The translations under genes were made by a program, and so were the position numbers. A model generated the notes under the pieces. The model saw nothing but the letters and a program-made list of their open reading frames with translations. It did not search any database and was not told the origin of the DNA. Below, in pieces: positions 9,612 to 17,961 of a DNA stretch of 64,000 nucleotides (positions are counted from its first letter, which is position 1; the number at the start of each line of letters is the position of its first letter). Source of the DNA: Flagellimonas sp. S3867 (lineage in GTDB: Bacteria; Bacteroidota; Bacteroidia; Flavobacteriales; Flavobacteriaceae); NCBI RefSeq assembly GCF_014698935.1, contig NZ_JACVMN010000002.1, positions 1,105,187 to 1,169,186 on the forward strand. Reading direction: 5' to 3'.

Positions 9612-10034
9612 ATGCCCATTTTAGATTTATACGAGCACGGAGAACAGCGTAAAAACTTGGCTCATTTTGCTACTTTGGCCACTTTGGCCGCCGCAGACGG
9701 TATTATAACTGAAGAAGAAAAGGCAATTCTGGATAAGTTTGCCTTCAAACTGAACATAACCGATGCGGAATACAAAGAGGTAATGAAAGAGGAGAACAAA
9801 TATCCAATCGAAACTCCGCATAGTGGAGAGAAGCGATTGATGCGCTTGTTCGACTTTTTTAAGATGGCATTTGCGGACCAGAACATTGATCAAGACCAAG
9901 AAAAGCTTATTGAAAAATATGCTATTGGTTTGGGTTATTCACCTGAAGATGCGGCAGCGATAATCAAAAAGTCCTTTTATATCTTTTGCGGTAAAATAGC
10001 TTTTGAGGATTACCAATATCTGCTTGAAAAGTAG
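9612..10034 (+). CDS. TerB-family (tellurite-resistance-like) protein
   Basis: The 140-residue, all-alpha soluble protein has the TerB pattern: a helix with ATLAAADGIITEEEKAIL near the N-terminus (acidic, possibly metal-binding) and a repeated acidic turn FADQNIDQDQEKLI around residues 90-100. TerB-like proteins are cytoplasmic or membrane-associated, and many have no link to tellurite; no other ter gene is nearby. It stands between the divergent helicase and the convergent fbp. Family assignment is good, function unknown. Confidence 0.75.
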   Translation: MPILDLYEHGEQRKNLAHFATLATLAAADGIITEEEKAILDKFAFKLNITDAEYKEVMKEENKYPIETPHSGEKRLMRLFDFFKMAFADQNIDQDQEKLIEKYAIGLGYSPEDAAAIIKKSFYIFCGKIAFEDYQYLLEK

Positions 10035-10036
10035 GC

Positions 10037-11038
10037 TTAGGACTGCATAAATTCTTCAGCTTTTTCTACCATTCTTTTACTGCCACAGAAAAAAGGAACG
10101 CGTTCATGCAATTCCGTGGGTTCAATTTCCATGATTCGTTGGTGTCCATCACTTGCTCTACCGTTGGCCTGTTCTGCCAAAAATGCCATGGGATTGCATT
10201 CATAAAGCAAGCGTAATTTCCCTTTTTGAGCCTTACTGCTTTTCGGATACATATAAATTCCGCCTTTGATCATATTACGGTGAAAATCGGAAACTAAAGA
10301 GCCAATGTATCTTGAAGTGTAAGGTCTATCCTCCTCTTCTTTTTGGCAATATTTAATATAATCCTTAACCCCTTGCGGAAAATGAATGTAGTTCCCCTCA
10401 TTTACAGAATAGATTTTTCCTGTTTCAGGAAATTGCATGTTAGGATGGGATAAGTAAAAGGTTCCAATGGCTGGATTTAAGGTAAAACCATTCACTCCAT
10501 GCCCGGTAGTGTAAACCAACATGGTGGAAGTACCATAAATAATGTAACCAGCTGCCACTTGATTTTTTCCAGGTTGAAGAAAATCCTCAAGAGTTACGGG
10601 GGTGCCAACTGGGGTAACCCGATGGTAGATGGAAAAAATGGTTCCGACAGAAACGTTTACGTCAATATTAGAAGACCCATCCAAAGGATCCATGAGCACA
10701 ACGTATTTGTTCTGATGGTTTTCATCCTGACTGTTTACGCTGATATAATGATCTTCCTCTTCTGAAGCGATTCCGCAAACAATTTCCCTGTTCTTTAAGG
10801 TTTGGATAAATTTTTCATTGGCCAACACATCCAGTTTTTGTTGATTTTCACCTTGTATGTTGGTGTCACCAGCAGTGCCTAAAATATCCACCAAACCTGC
10901 TTTGTTGACCTCATGATTAACTACTTTAGCAGCCAATCGTATGGCATTGATCAATTTAGAAAGCTCCCCAGTGGAGTACTGGAACTCGGTCTGGTTTTCG
11001 ATGATAAATTCACCAAGAGTCTTGTTCTTATTAAACAT
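10037..11038 (-). CDS. fbp: Class 1 fructose-1,6-bisphosphatase
   Basis: The enzyme hydrolyses fructose 1,6-bisphosphate to fructose 6-phosphate in gluconeogenesis. The 333-residue length is normal for the class I family. The catalytic metal-binding motif [10 protein letters not shown] lies near residue 117, and GGIYMYP and the C-terminal region [13 protein letters not shown] are also characteristic. The ATG at 11038 is preceded by only about 90 bases before the divergent GNAT gene. It ends two bases from the end of the convergent TerB-like gene. It is a single-gene unit as far as can be seen. Confidence 0.96.
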   Translation of the reverse strand: MFNKNKTLGEFIIENQTEFQYSTGELSKLINAIRLAAKVVNHEVNKAGLVDILGTAGDTNIQGENQQKLDVLANEKFIQTLKNREIVCGIASEEEDHYISVNSQDENHQNKYVVLMDPLDGSSNIDVNVSVGTIFSIYHRVTPVGTPVTLEDFLQPGKNQVAAGYIIYGTSTMLVYTTGHGVNGFTLNPAIGTFYLSHPNMQFPETGKIYSVNEGNYIHFPQGVKDYIKYCQKEEEDRPYTSRYIGSLVSDFHRNMIKGGIYMYPKSSKAQKGKLRLLYECNPMAFLAEQANGRASDGHQRIMEIEPTELHERVPFFCGSKRMVEKAEEFMQS

Positions 11039-11124
11039 GAATGCAGGCTGTTTTATTTGGCGACAAATATCGTGTATTTTGTTAAACTATAACGATTTCG
11101 CAAAAACATAATTATAGATTTTTA

Positions 11125-11132
11125 TAACTTTG
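11125..11132 (+). promoter_or_regulatory. Possible -7 box for the GNAT-aspartate kinase operon
   Basis: TAACTTTG matches TAnnTTTG and is 18 bases before the ATG at 11151. If it is used, the alternative TTG start at 11130 cannot be, because it overlaps this box. No clear -33 element is seen. Confidence 0.35.
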
Positions 11133-11150
11133 AGTTTTATTTATAACAAT

Positions 11151-11633
11151 ATGGATTTTTCAATCAGAGATGCCCGCCAAGAAGACATGGGAGAAGTTTT
11201 AAGCCTTATCAACGAATTGGCAGAATTTGAGAAAGACCCTAATGCGGTCGAAGTAACCAAAGAAGATTTGGTTAAGGATGGTTTTGGCGATAAGAAACTG
11301 TTTCATTGCTTTGTAGCGGAAAATGAAGGAGATATTGTTGGTATTGCACTGATCTATCCAAGGTACTCAACATGGAAAGGAGCAATGGTTCATTTGGAGG
11401 ATTTAATTGTTACTGAAAAAATGAGAGGTAGTGGTTTGGGTACTGCACTTTTGGACGAAGTTGTCAAGTATGGACATTCTCTAGGTGTAAGAAGAATTTC
11501 TTGGGAAGTTTTAGATTGGAACGAACCGGCAATTACGTTTTATGAAAAGAAAGGTGCTTTGGTTCGAAGAGATTGGGATGTTGTTCAACTCGATGAAAGT
11601 GGCATTAAAAATTATATCGAAAACATAAATTGA
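11151..11633 (+). CDS. GNAT-family N-acetyltransferase
   Basis: This 160-residue GCN5-like acetyltransferase carries the acetyl-CoA pyrophosphate-binding motif A as RGSGLGTALLDE, preceded by the HLEDLIVTEKM strand, and ends with WNEPAITFYEKKGA, the usual motif B region of small-molecule acetyltransferases (spermidine/diamine acetyltransferase-like). The substrate is not defined. I prefer the ATG at 11151 (MDFSIRDA) over a TTG seven codons upstream. The aspartate kinase start lies only 29 bases beyond its stop, so the two are probably co-transcribed. Confidence 0.85.
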   Translation: MDFSIRDARQEDMGEVLSLINELAEFEKDPNAVEVTKEDLVKDGFGDKKLFHCFVAENEGDIVGIALIYPRYSTWKGAMVHLEDLIVTEKMRGSGLGTALLDEVVKYGHSLGVRRISWEVLDWNEPAITFYEKKGALVRRDWDVVQLDESGIKNYIENIN

Positions 11634-11662
11634 CCCCATACGGGTATATAGAAAAGAAACTT

Positions 11663-12913
11663 ATGAGAGTTTTTAAGTTTGGAGGTGCGTCAGTAAAAGA
11701 TGCGGCGGCAGTTAGGAATATGGTAAGAGTTTTGCAGGAGGTTGGACACGAGAATACATTTGTGATCGTTTCCGCAATGGGTAAAACCACCAATGCTATG
11801 GAAAAGGTGGTCGATGCTTATTTTAGTGATAAGGCTTCTATTATTTCATCAATCCAAGATGTGGTAGAATATCATGAAAATATTCTTTCAGAGTTATTTG
11901 AGAACAAAGATCACCCCGTTTACGCAAAGGTTAAATTGCTTTTTGAAGAGGTAAAAGGTTTCCTTACTTGGAATAAATCTCCAAAATATGCATTTGTTTA
12001 TGATCAAGTTGTTGGTTACGGTGAATTGGTATCCACAACCATAATAAGCGAATATTTAACCAAAGTCGGAATTGCGAATGCATGGCAAGATGTTCGAAAT
12101 TTAATCAAAACCGATAATAATTATCGTGATGCAGCAGTGAATTGGGAACGTACCCAAAGTCAAATTGCCAGTAATGTAGATATGTCCAAGTTGAATATCT
12201 CTCAAGGGTTTTTAGGAAGTGATGATAACAATTTTACGACCACTTTGGGAAGAGAAGGTTCCGATTATACGGCAGCTATCTTAGCGTATTGCCTGAACGC
12301 AGAATCCGCTACCATCTGGAAGGATGTACCCGGAGTACTTAATGCCGATCCAAGAAATTTTAAAGAGACCCAGTTATTGGATAAGATTTCATATCGTGAA
12401 GCTATTGAGCTTGCATTTTATGGTGCTTCGGTTATTCATCCGAAAACACTTCAACCTTTACAGCGAAAAGAAATTCCTTTGCATGTCAAATCCTTTGTAA
12501 ACCCAAAAGATAACGGGACAACTGTGGGCAAGGGACAAGATATCTCTCCAAAAATTCCGTGTTTTATTGTAAAAAAGGATCAGGTCTTACTTAAACTATC
12601 ATCACTTGACTTTTCATTCATTGTAGAAAACAACATCAGCGATATTTTTAAATTGTTCCATGATCATCGCATGAAGGTTGACCTTATTCAAAACTCTGCT
12701 ATTAGTTTTTCGGTTTGCCTTGACAATAAATTCAATGGACTTCAACCTATGCTAAATGAACTAAAAGGAAAGTTCAAGGTGGTTTGTCATGAAGAAGTAT
12801 CATTGTATACTATTCGCCATTTCGATGACAAAGCCGTTAAGTCACTCCAAAATGGGAGGTCTGTGTTGGTGGAACAGCGAGGGAAAGAAACAGTTCAACT
12901 GGTGGTGAAATAA
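11663..12913 (+). CDS. lysC: Aspartate kinase
   Basis: The enzyme phosphorylates aspartate, the first step toward lysine, threonine and methionine. The N-terminus MRVFKFGGASVKDA is the conserved KFGG nucleotide-binding motif and TLGREGSDYTA is the aspartate-kinase signature. The C-terminal about 120 residues are ACT-like and presumably sense an end product. At about 416 residues it matches monofunctional aspartate kinases. I chose ATG 11663 because it places KFGG at the usual position; a TTG at 11630 adds an unconserved extension. It follows the GNAT gene closely. The partial ACT protein at the window start is a separate gene. Confidence 0.92.
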   Translation: MRVFKFGGASVKDAAAVRNMVRVLQEVGHENTFVIVSAMGKTTNAMEKVVDAYFSDKASIISSIQDVVEYHENILSELFENKDHPVYAKVKLLFEEVKGFLTWNKSPKYAFVYDQVVGYGELVSTTIISEYLTKVGIANAWQDVRNLIKTDNNYRDAAVNWERTQSQIASNVDMSKLNISQGFLGSDDNNFTTTLGREGSDYTAAILAYCLNAESATIWKDVPGVLNADPRNFKETQLLDKISYREAIELAFYGASVIHPKTLQPLQRKEIPLHVKSFVNPKDNGTTVGKGQDISPKIPCFIVKKDQVLLKLSSLDFSFIVENNISDIFKLFHDHRMKVDLIQNSAISFSVCLDNKFNGLQPMLNELKGKFKVVCHEEVSLYTIRHFDDKAVKSLQNGRSVLVEQRGKETVQLVVK

Positions 12914-12991
12914 AAAAGATCACATTCATCAATGGGCTAGAATTCTACCGTTGGGATTTTTCTATCTTTACGCTTACCTAATTTATTTTTT

Positions 12992-14812
12992 ATGGGGCTG
13001 GTTTCCGCCAAAGAAGTTGCAAAGGTCATTAATCTTGACAAATATGGGTTTCTGGGCACCTTTGTTGGATGGCTCTTAATGGTTGCTACCAAGATTACCA
13101 CCATTAATCGATTTTATAATAAGAACAAGTCACTACCGGGAAGAGAATTTCTGGATGAAATTCTGAACCATTACGAAATTGATTTTGAAATTCCTGAAGA
13201 AGATTTAAAACGTCTACCCAAAACAGGGCCTTATATTACTATAAGTAATCATCCGCTGGGGGGTATAGATGGAGTTTTATTATTGAAACTGATGCTCGAA
13301 GAGCGAAGTGATTTTAAGATTATAGCTAATTTTCTATTGCATAGAATAGAACCCATTAAGCCATTTATAATGCCTGTAAACCCTTTTGAAAGTCACAAGG
13401 ATGCCAAAAGCAGCATTATGGGATTCAAAACAGCACTTGTGCATTTGCAAGAGGGACATCCGCTGGGTATTTTCCCGGCTGGGGAAGTATCTACCTATAA
13501 GGATGACAAATTGGTGGTGGACAGGCCTTGGGAAGAAGCTGCGCTAAAACTAATTAGGAAAGCTGAGGTTCCAGTGGTTCCCATTTACTTTCATGCCAGA
13601 AACAGTAGACTTTTTTATCGACTTTCCAAGATCAACGATGTATTTAGAACGGCCAAATTGCCATCGGAGCTTACATCACAGAGTAGCAGGCCCATTAAAG
13701 TGAGAATCGGCCAACCCATTTCAGTTAAAGCGCAGCAAGAAGAGCCCACTTTAGAGTCTTTTACGGAATTATTGCGCAAAAAAACATATTTATTGGCGAA
13801 CGTTTTTGAAAAAGAGCGTTTGATTGACAAAGTTCCTACCACCTTAAAAATTCCAAAACCGCCAAAGAAAATTGTTACCGCAGTGAGCTCAAAAGTGTTG
13901 CAGGGCGAGATTGATAAATTAAGAGAGAAGGATTGTCGAATGCTGCAAAGCAAAAATTATGAAGTATTTCTGGCACAGCAATCCGACATGCCATTCATTT
14001 TGAACGAAATTGGGCGACAGCGCGAGATAACCTTTCGTGAAGTAGGCGAAGGGACCAACAACTCCATTGATTTGGATCAATTTGATACCTATTACCACCA
14101 TTTATTTCTTTGGGATAATGATGATAAAGCAATTGTGGGGGCCTATCGAATGGGCTTGGGCTCGCAAATTTTCAAAACATATGGTATAGATGGGTTTTAC
14201 CTGCAAGACCTTTTTCGTTTTGAACCAGAATTGTATGGCATGATGGAAAAATCCATTGAAATGGGGAGAGCCTATATCATGAAAGAATATCAGCAAAAAC
14301 CCATGCCGCTCTTTTTATTGTGGAAAGGTATTGTGCATACTACCTTGAGGCATCCTGAGCATAAATTTTTAATTGGAGGAGTTAGCATCAGCAACCAATT
14401 CTCCAATTTTTCGAAGTCATTGATGATTGAATTCATGAAATCTAACTATTGGGATCCTTATGTGGCCCAATACGTAAGACCAAAAAAAGAATTCAAGGTC
14501 AAATTGAAAGATGCCGACAAAGAATTTGTATTTGATGAGACTCAAGCCGATCTAAACAAGTTCGATAAATTGATCAGTGAAATAGAAACAGGAAGTCTTC
14601 GTTTACCGGTGCTTATCAAAAAATACATTAAGCAAAATGCAAAAATGGTTGCTTTTAATGTGGATCCGCTATTTAATAATTCTGTAGATGGATTAATGTA
14701 CATCAAGATTGCCGACTTGCCAGAAAGCACGGTAAAACCAGTTATGGAAGAATTCCAAGCTGAATTGGAGCGAAAACTGACGGAAGGGAATGCCCAGGCC
14801 ATCAGCGACTAG
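12992..14812 (+). CDS. olsF: OlsF-like bifunctional acyltransferase (ornithine/amino-lipid synthesis)
   Basis: The 606-residue protein is a fusion. The N-terminal half is a PlsC/OlsA-like acyltransferase with NHPLGGIDG near residue 86 (a spacing variant of the HX4D box) and GIFPAGEVST as the phosphate-binding block. The C-terminal half (about 300-580) is an OlsB/hemolysin-like GNAT domain with the region GRAYIMKEYQQKP. In Flavobacterium johnsoniae and Serratia such fusions (OlsF) make ornithine lipids by N- then O-acylation. A glycine- or serine-lipid role is possible, because the amino-acid specificity cannot be read. It has its own 78-base upstream gap and ends 13 bases from the convergent arsC. 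Confidence 0.8.
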   Translation: MGLVSAKEVAKVINLDKYGFLGTFVGWLLMVATKITTINRFYNKNKSLPGREFLDEILNHYEIDFEIPEEDLKRLPKTGPYITISNHPLGGIDGVLLLKLMLEERSDFKIIANFLLHRIEPIKPFIMPVNPFESHKDAKSSIMGFKTALVHLQEGHPLGIFPAGEVSTYKDDKLVVDRPWEEAALKLIRKAEVPVVPIYFHARNSRLFYRLSKINDVFRTAKLPSELTSQSSRPIKVRIGQPISVKAQQEEPTLESFTELLRKKTYLLANVFEKERLIDKVPTTLKIPKPPKKIVTAVSSKVLQGEIDKLREKDCRMLQSKNYEVFLAQQSDMPFILNEIGRQREITFREVGEGTNNSIDLDQFDTYYHHLFLWDNDDKAIVGAYRMGLGSQIFKTYGIDGFYLQDLFRFEPELYGMMEKSIEMGRAYIMKEYQQKPMPLFLLWKGIVHTTLRHPEHKFLIGGVSISNQFSNFSKSLMIEFMKSNYWDPYVAQYVRPKKEFKVKLKDADKEFVFDETQADLNKFDKLISEIETGSLRLPVLIKKYIKQNAKMVAFNVDPLFNNSVDGLMYIKIADLPESTVKPVMEEFQAELERKLTEGNAQAISD

Positions 14813-14825
14813 TATAATTTATGAC

Positions 14826-15248
14826 TTAATTTACCAATTCCTCCTTCACAAAAACATGGCAAAACTCTTTGATTTCATCCCTGGCTTTTAGAAATGCTGC
14901 ATGCTTCACGTCCGGTGTGCCCGTAACCTTGGACGGGTCGAAAAAGTTATGGTGTATGCGTTCTGCATTTTCTGATGGGATGAAAGGACAATTTTCCTTG
15001 GCATGATCGCATACGGTGATGATAAAATCCCAATCAATGCCTTTATATTCATCTACGTGATTGGAAGTGTGGTTCGAAATATCAATTCCGTCCTCTTGCA
15101 TTATAGAAACTGCTCCAGGATTCAGTCCGTGTGTTTCTATTCCGGCGCTATAAATGTTGGCAAGCGAATTTTGAAAATAGTTCAAATATCCATGGGCCAT
15201 CTGACTACGGCAAGAGTTTCCAGTGCAAAGCACCAATACATTTTTCAT
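14826..15248 (-). CDS. arsC: Arsenate reductase, thioredoxin-coupled low-molecular-weight phosphatase type
   Basis: It reduces arsenate to arsenite in the cytoplasm. The P-loop CTGNSCR (Cys8 to Arg14) and the Asp-Pro general acid (about 104-105) are those of the LMW-PTPase fold. Cys80 and Cys87 in VCDHAKENC correspond to the redox pair of the thioredoxin-dependent ArsC of plasmid pI258. Last gene of a minus-strand operon with arsR, DUF6428 and an ArsN-like acetyltransferase. Arsenite normally leaves through ArsB or ACR3, but no such gene follows here: the next gene is convergent. 140 residues, usual length. Confidence 0.93.
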   Translation of the reverse strand: MKNVLVLCTGNSCRSQMAHGYLNYFQNSLANIYSAGIETHGLNPGAVSIMQEDGIDISNHTSNHVDEYKGIDWDFIITVCDHAKENCPFIPSENAERIHHNFFDPSKVTGTPDVKHAAFLKARDEIKEFCHVFVKEELVN

Positions 15249-15257
15249 GTTAATTGT

Positions 15258-15749
15258 TTAGTCTATTCCAACGTTTTTGCTTCTTTTTTCAAATAATAGA
15301 TTGTCTTTCCAGACCCCATGAATTTTTCCAACCCGTTCACGTTTTCCGATGAAGCGAAAGCCTACTTTCTCATGCAAACGAATACTTCCTTGGTTTTCTG
15401 GAAAAATCCCAGATTGGATAGTCCAAAAGCCAGCTTTTTCACTTTCGATAATTAGTTGTTCCAACAAAAGGTTTCCTATTCCTTTGCCTCTGCTGTTTTT
15501 AGAGATATAAACACTTACCTCGCCAACACCACCATAAACGCATCTATTGGAAACGGGTGATAAGGCTGCCCAACCGGTGACCTTGCCATTTTCTTCAGCC
15601 ACCAAACGACATTGTTCCACATGTACTTGACTCCAATCTTGATAATCTGGTGTTTTCTGTTCAAATGTAGCAAAACCTGTGGCAATTCCCTCTTGATAAA
15701 TTTGGGAGACCTGACTCCAGTCAGACGCCTTCATTTCCCGTATCAACAT
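15258..15749 (-). CDS. GNAT acetyltransferase, ArsN/phosphinothricin-acetyltransferase-like
   Basis: This GCN5-like protein of about 163 residues contains RGKGIGNLLLEQLI (acetyl-CoA motif A) and IFPENQGSIRLHEKVGFRFIG, the signature of the phosphinothricin/methionine-sulfoximine acetyltransferases. Members inside arsenic operons, called ArsN, are thought to acetylate arsenic-containing amino-acid analogues such as arsinothricin. That role is inferred from its place between DUF6428 and arsC. I chose the start MLIREMK at 15749 over MVMLIR at 15755. Spacing to its neighbours is 9-10 bases. Confidence 0.85.
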   Translation of the reverse strand: MLIREMKASDWSQVSQIYQEGIATGFATFEQKTPDYQDWSQVHVEQCRLVAEENGKVTGWAALSPVSNRCVYGGVGEVSVYISKNSRGKGIGNLLLEQLIIESEKAGFWTIQSGIFPENQGSIRLHEKVGFRFIGKRERVGKIHGVWKDNLLFEKRSKNVGID

Positions 15750-15759
15750 AACCAATTAT

Positions 15760-16254
15760 TTAGCAACAACCGGTATCTGGACCACAACAACTGGCTTCCG
15801 CCACTACTTTTTTGGATTTCTCTTCAACTCCACAAGTTTCTTTGGCCTTACAATCGGTTTTTTGAACAGAAAGCTTAAAAATCAAGGAATTTGCATCCAA
15901 AGAATAGTCGCTCACAAAAAGTTGGGCCGTGTGAAAGTTATCATTGCTATATTCAATTTTGACTTCGGCCTCTCTGGTCATGGGTTTTATTTTATCCACT
16001 TTGTTTAGAATTGCCAAAGCTTTATAGACCGACATGTACTCTGTTTTTCCAATTTCCTTCGGACTTTCCCAAAGTTGTACAATGGTTTCTTTCCAAAAGT
16101 CGGTCTGGGTACCACAATCAATAGAATCGATGGTGATGTTCTTTACTTCTGTTATATGGTAATTGGCCCCGACATATTTACCATTGGAATACTCAAACAA
16201 TAGACTTTTGTCTTGGTGTTGTTTTAATAGTGATAAAAATTCTGATGTATTCAT
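15760..16254 (-). CDS. DUF6428 family protein of arsenic operons
   Basis: The 164-residue soluble protein matches the DUF6428 family (N-terminal SEFLSLLKQHQDKSLLFEY, then GANYHITEVKN), which I know mainly as an uncharacterised partner in bacteroidetal ars operons. It ends in a cysteine-rich tail (ASCCGPDTGCC) with two vicinal Cys pairs, a plausible arsenite-binding or -transferring element. The start MNTSEF at 16254 is chosen; its first codons sit just after the arsR stop at 16257, so translation is probably coupled. Function unknown; metalloid sequestration or delivery is my inference. Confidence 0.75.
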   Translation of the reverse strand: MNTSEFLSLLKQHQDKSLLFEYSNGKYVGANYHITEVKNITIDSIDCGTQTDFWKETIVQLWESPKEIGKTEYMSVYKALAILNKVDKIKPMTREAEVKIEYSNDNFHTAQLFVSDYSLDANSLIFKLSVQKTDCKAKETCGVEEKSKKVVAEASCCGPDTGCC

Positions 16255-16256
16255 AA

Positions 16257-16559
16257 TCAGCAACAATTAAAGTTAATATTAGAAAAGAACACTTGAAAAG
16301 ATTGTTGTAATTCTTCCCAGCGTTCTTCATTTATACCATAACAAAGATTTTTGCCTTCAAAAGTTCCTTTTAAAAGGCCAATTTTTTTGATTTCATTCAA
16401 ATGTTGGGAGATAGTGGGTTGGGCCAGCCCTATGACATCCACAAGATCGTTGCAGATACAGCCTTGTTGTTTGCTTATATAATCCAAAATGGCAATTCGG
16501 GCCGGATGTGCCAAAACCTTGGCAACCTGTGCCAATTCGTTCTGACTTGATGTAAACAT
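16257..16559 (-). CDS. arsR: ArsR/SmtB-family arsenic-responsive repressor
   Basis: The winged-helix repressor shows AKVLAHPARIAILDYI, then CICNDLVDVIGLAQPTISQHLNEIKK, the ArsR recognition-helix region. Metalloid ligands could be the Cys pair around the CICND segment and the C-terminal CC (NFNCC). ATG 16559 gives 100 residues. A longer start (MGVTKTH, 16580) is possible, but the predicted promoter would start transcription about two bases before it, so I prefer the inner ATG. First gene of the ars operon; it should repress its own promoter through the palindrome at 16608-16621. Confidence 0.88.
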   Translation of the reverse strand: MFTSSQNELAQVAKVLAHPARIAILDYISKQQGCICNDLVDVIGLAQPTISQHLNEIKKIGLLKGTFEGKNLCYGINEERWEELQQSFQVFFSNINFNCC

Positions 16560-16587
16560 ATGTGTTTTAGTAACTCCCATTTGACTA

Positions 16588-16617
16588 CAAATATATATAA
16601 ATATTTTAATATTGCAA
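16588..16617 (-). promoter_or_regulatory. Promoter of the ars operon
   Basis: On the minus strand TTG (16617-16615), 19 bases, TATATTTG (16595-16588) fits the Bacteroidota promoter well. The expected transcription start near 16582 supports the ArsR start at 16559 rather than 16580. Confidence 0.6.
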
Positions 16618-16621
16618 TATT
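16608..16621. promoter_or_regulatory. Probable ArsR operator
   Basis: AATATTGCAATATT is a perfect 14-base palindrome that covers the -33 box of the ars promoter. A repressor bound here would block RNA polymerase. That ArsR is the binder is inferred from position. Confidence 0.55.
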
Positions 16622-16642
16622 ACGATAATATAAACAAATAAA

Positions 16643-16667
16643 AAGCCAGGGAGATTTTCCCTGGCTT
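16643..16667 (-). terminator. Rho-independent terminator of the TM2 gene
   Basis: AAGCCAGGGA (16643-16652) and TCCCTGGCTT (16658-16667) form a perfect 10-base stem with a 5-base loop. On the minus strand it is followed by TTTTATTTG. It separates the TM2 gene from the ars promoter. Confidence 0.85.
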
Positions 16668-16674
16668 AGTTTTT

Positions 16675-17046
16675 TTAGAACCAAGGCTTCTTTCCTACCT
16701 GGTATGTGTTATAAAATTCCTCATCAGACTTTGTGAGGTAAATAATTCCTTCGACAACAGTTACTACCCAGACTATCATGTTTGCTATTCCACAAGTAAC
16801 TATACCTAGAATTATGGTGCAAACCAAAAGAATGATGCCTTCTTTGTTATAACCTAAAATGAATTTGTGGATTCCAAAACCTCCGAGAACAATGGCTAAG
16901 ATTCCCGCAAGAATCTTTTTGTTATCGGCATTGATGGTTTCTTTCACCCCTTCGCTAAATTCTTTAGCTGTTTCTTTTGCTTCTTCGGCAAACTCATTTG
17001 CAGCATCTTTGGCTTTGTCTCCTAAATCTTTTTCTTCTTCGGACAT
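16675..17046 (-). CDS. TM2-domain membrane protein
   Basis: The 123-residue protein begins with about 45 charged, alanine-rich residues (heptads of KEFAEEAKET type, apolipoprotein-like, probably an amphipathic helix). It continues with a TM2 domain: LGGFGIHKFILGYNKEG between two hydrophobic segments, then a short C-terminal tail. TM2 proteins sit in the inner membrane and their role is unknown. The gene is followed by a strong terminator and appears to be a single-gene unit. Confidence 0.85.
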   Translation of the reverse strand: MSEEEKDLGDKAKDAANEFAEEAKETAKEFSEGVKETINADNKKILAGILAIVLGGFGIHKFILGYNKEGIILLVCTIILGIVTCGIANMIVWVVTVVEGIIYLTKSDEEFYNTYQVGKKPWF

Positions 17047-17098
17047 GGTATTGTTTGTTGGTTAATACTAATTCTAAATGTAGCAAATAATTCAATAC

Positions 17099-17485
17099 CT
17101 AAAGAAAAGCTTTATCAACAGGCTCCCAAAGCTCTAATTTATTGCCTTCGGGATCTAAAATCCACCCAAATTTACCATAATCGTACTCTTCAATGTCACC
17201 TATAATGGTTACACCTTCGTCTTTTAGGGTTGCCAATAGTTCCACTAAATTTTCAACCCGGAAGTTCATCATAAACTGTTTTTCGCTAGGTTGAAAATAG
17301 GTGGTATCGTCTTTAAACGGACTCCATTGCGTCATGCAATCATTACCTGCGGGATCTTTCCACCAAAAACTCCAACCATATTGATCGGTTGGAATGCCTA
17401 ATCGTTCTTTATACCATTTTTTTATAGCATCGGGGTCTTTTGTCTTAAAGAAGAAACCTCCTAATCCTGTTACCCTATTTTTCAT
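17099..17485 (-). CDS. VOC-superfamily (glyoxalase/bleomycin-resistance-like) protein
   Basis: The 128-residue protein has the paired beta-alpha-beta-beta-beta VOC fold: GLGGFFFKTKDPDAIKKWY at the start, and the conserved end segment ILDPEGNKLELWEP with its metal-ligand Glu. Such proteins are metal-dependent isomerases, dioxygenases or antibiotic-binding proteins; nothing indicates the substrate. It lies four bases after the DUF1801 gene, so both belong to one minus-strand operon that starts upstream with DUF4199. Confidence 0.85.
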   Translation of the reverse strand: MKNRVTGLGGFFFKTKDPDAIKKWYKERLGIPTDQYGWSFWWKDPAGNDCMTQWSPFKDDTTYFQPSEKQFMMNFRVENLVELLATLKDEGVTIIGDIEEYDYGKFGWILDPEGNKLELWEPVDKAFL

Positions 17486-17489
17486 TTGT

Positions 17490-17954
17490 CTATTTTTTTC
17501 GATTTTTCACATTCTTTTCATAAAGCGCAATCCAAGAGTCTGGCGTCATTTTTTGACACAGCTCGGCAATAAGATCATATGGAATGGTCTCCACTTTTTT
17601 AAACCGAATACAGCTTTTGCCCATATCCAATTTGGTCTTTACATGCTTGGGATATTCACCTACAAACCAATCTAAAAGCTTTTTATCGGCATAAATTCCG
17701 GAATGGTATAGGGCCACAAAATGCTTTTGCGAAGCAATATTGATAAAAGGCAATGGTAGCTTTGGGTCGCAATGATAGCCATCTGGGTAATGTGAATGAG
17801 GAACCACATAGCCAATCATTTTGTAGCTGATACATTCTTCAAATCCTTTTGGTAGATTTTCCCGCACCGTTACACACAATTTGGAAACGGCTTCTTTACG
17901 ATCTTCAGGTAGCTTGCTTATGTACTCATCCGGAGTTTTGGCGTCTATTGTCAT
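17490..17954 (-). CDS. DUF1801 domain-containing protein
   Basis: The 154-residue cytoplasmic protein fits DUF1801 (YdhG-like): an N-terminal helical PDEYISKLPEDRKEAVSKL followed by a compact beta domain with SYKMIGYVVP, a FVALYHSG strand and CIRFKKVETIPYDLI near the C-terminus. No catalytic motif is known for this family. It lies between DUF4199 and VOC in a tightly packed operon (gaps of 7 and 4 bases). Confidence 0.82.
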   Translation of the reverse strand: MTIDAKTPDEYISKLPEDRKEAVSKLCVTVRENLPKGFEECISYKMIGYVVPHSHYPDGYHCDPKLPLPFINIASQKHFVALYHSGIYADKKLLDWFVGEYPKHVKTKLDMGKSCIRFKKVETIPYDLIAELCQKMTPDSWIALYEKNVKNRKK

Positions 17955-17961
17955 GGCTAAA

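Noticed and set aside
9612..10034. Tellurite-resistance operon
   Set aside because: Only a single TerB-like protein is present; no terA, terC, terD or terZ-like genes nearby.
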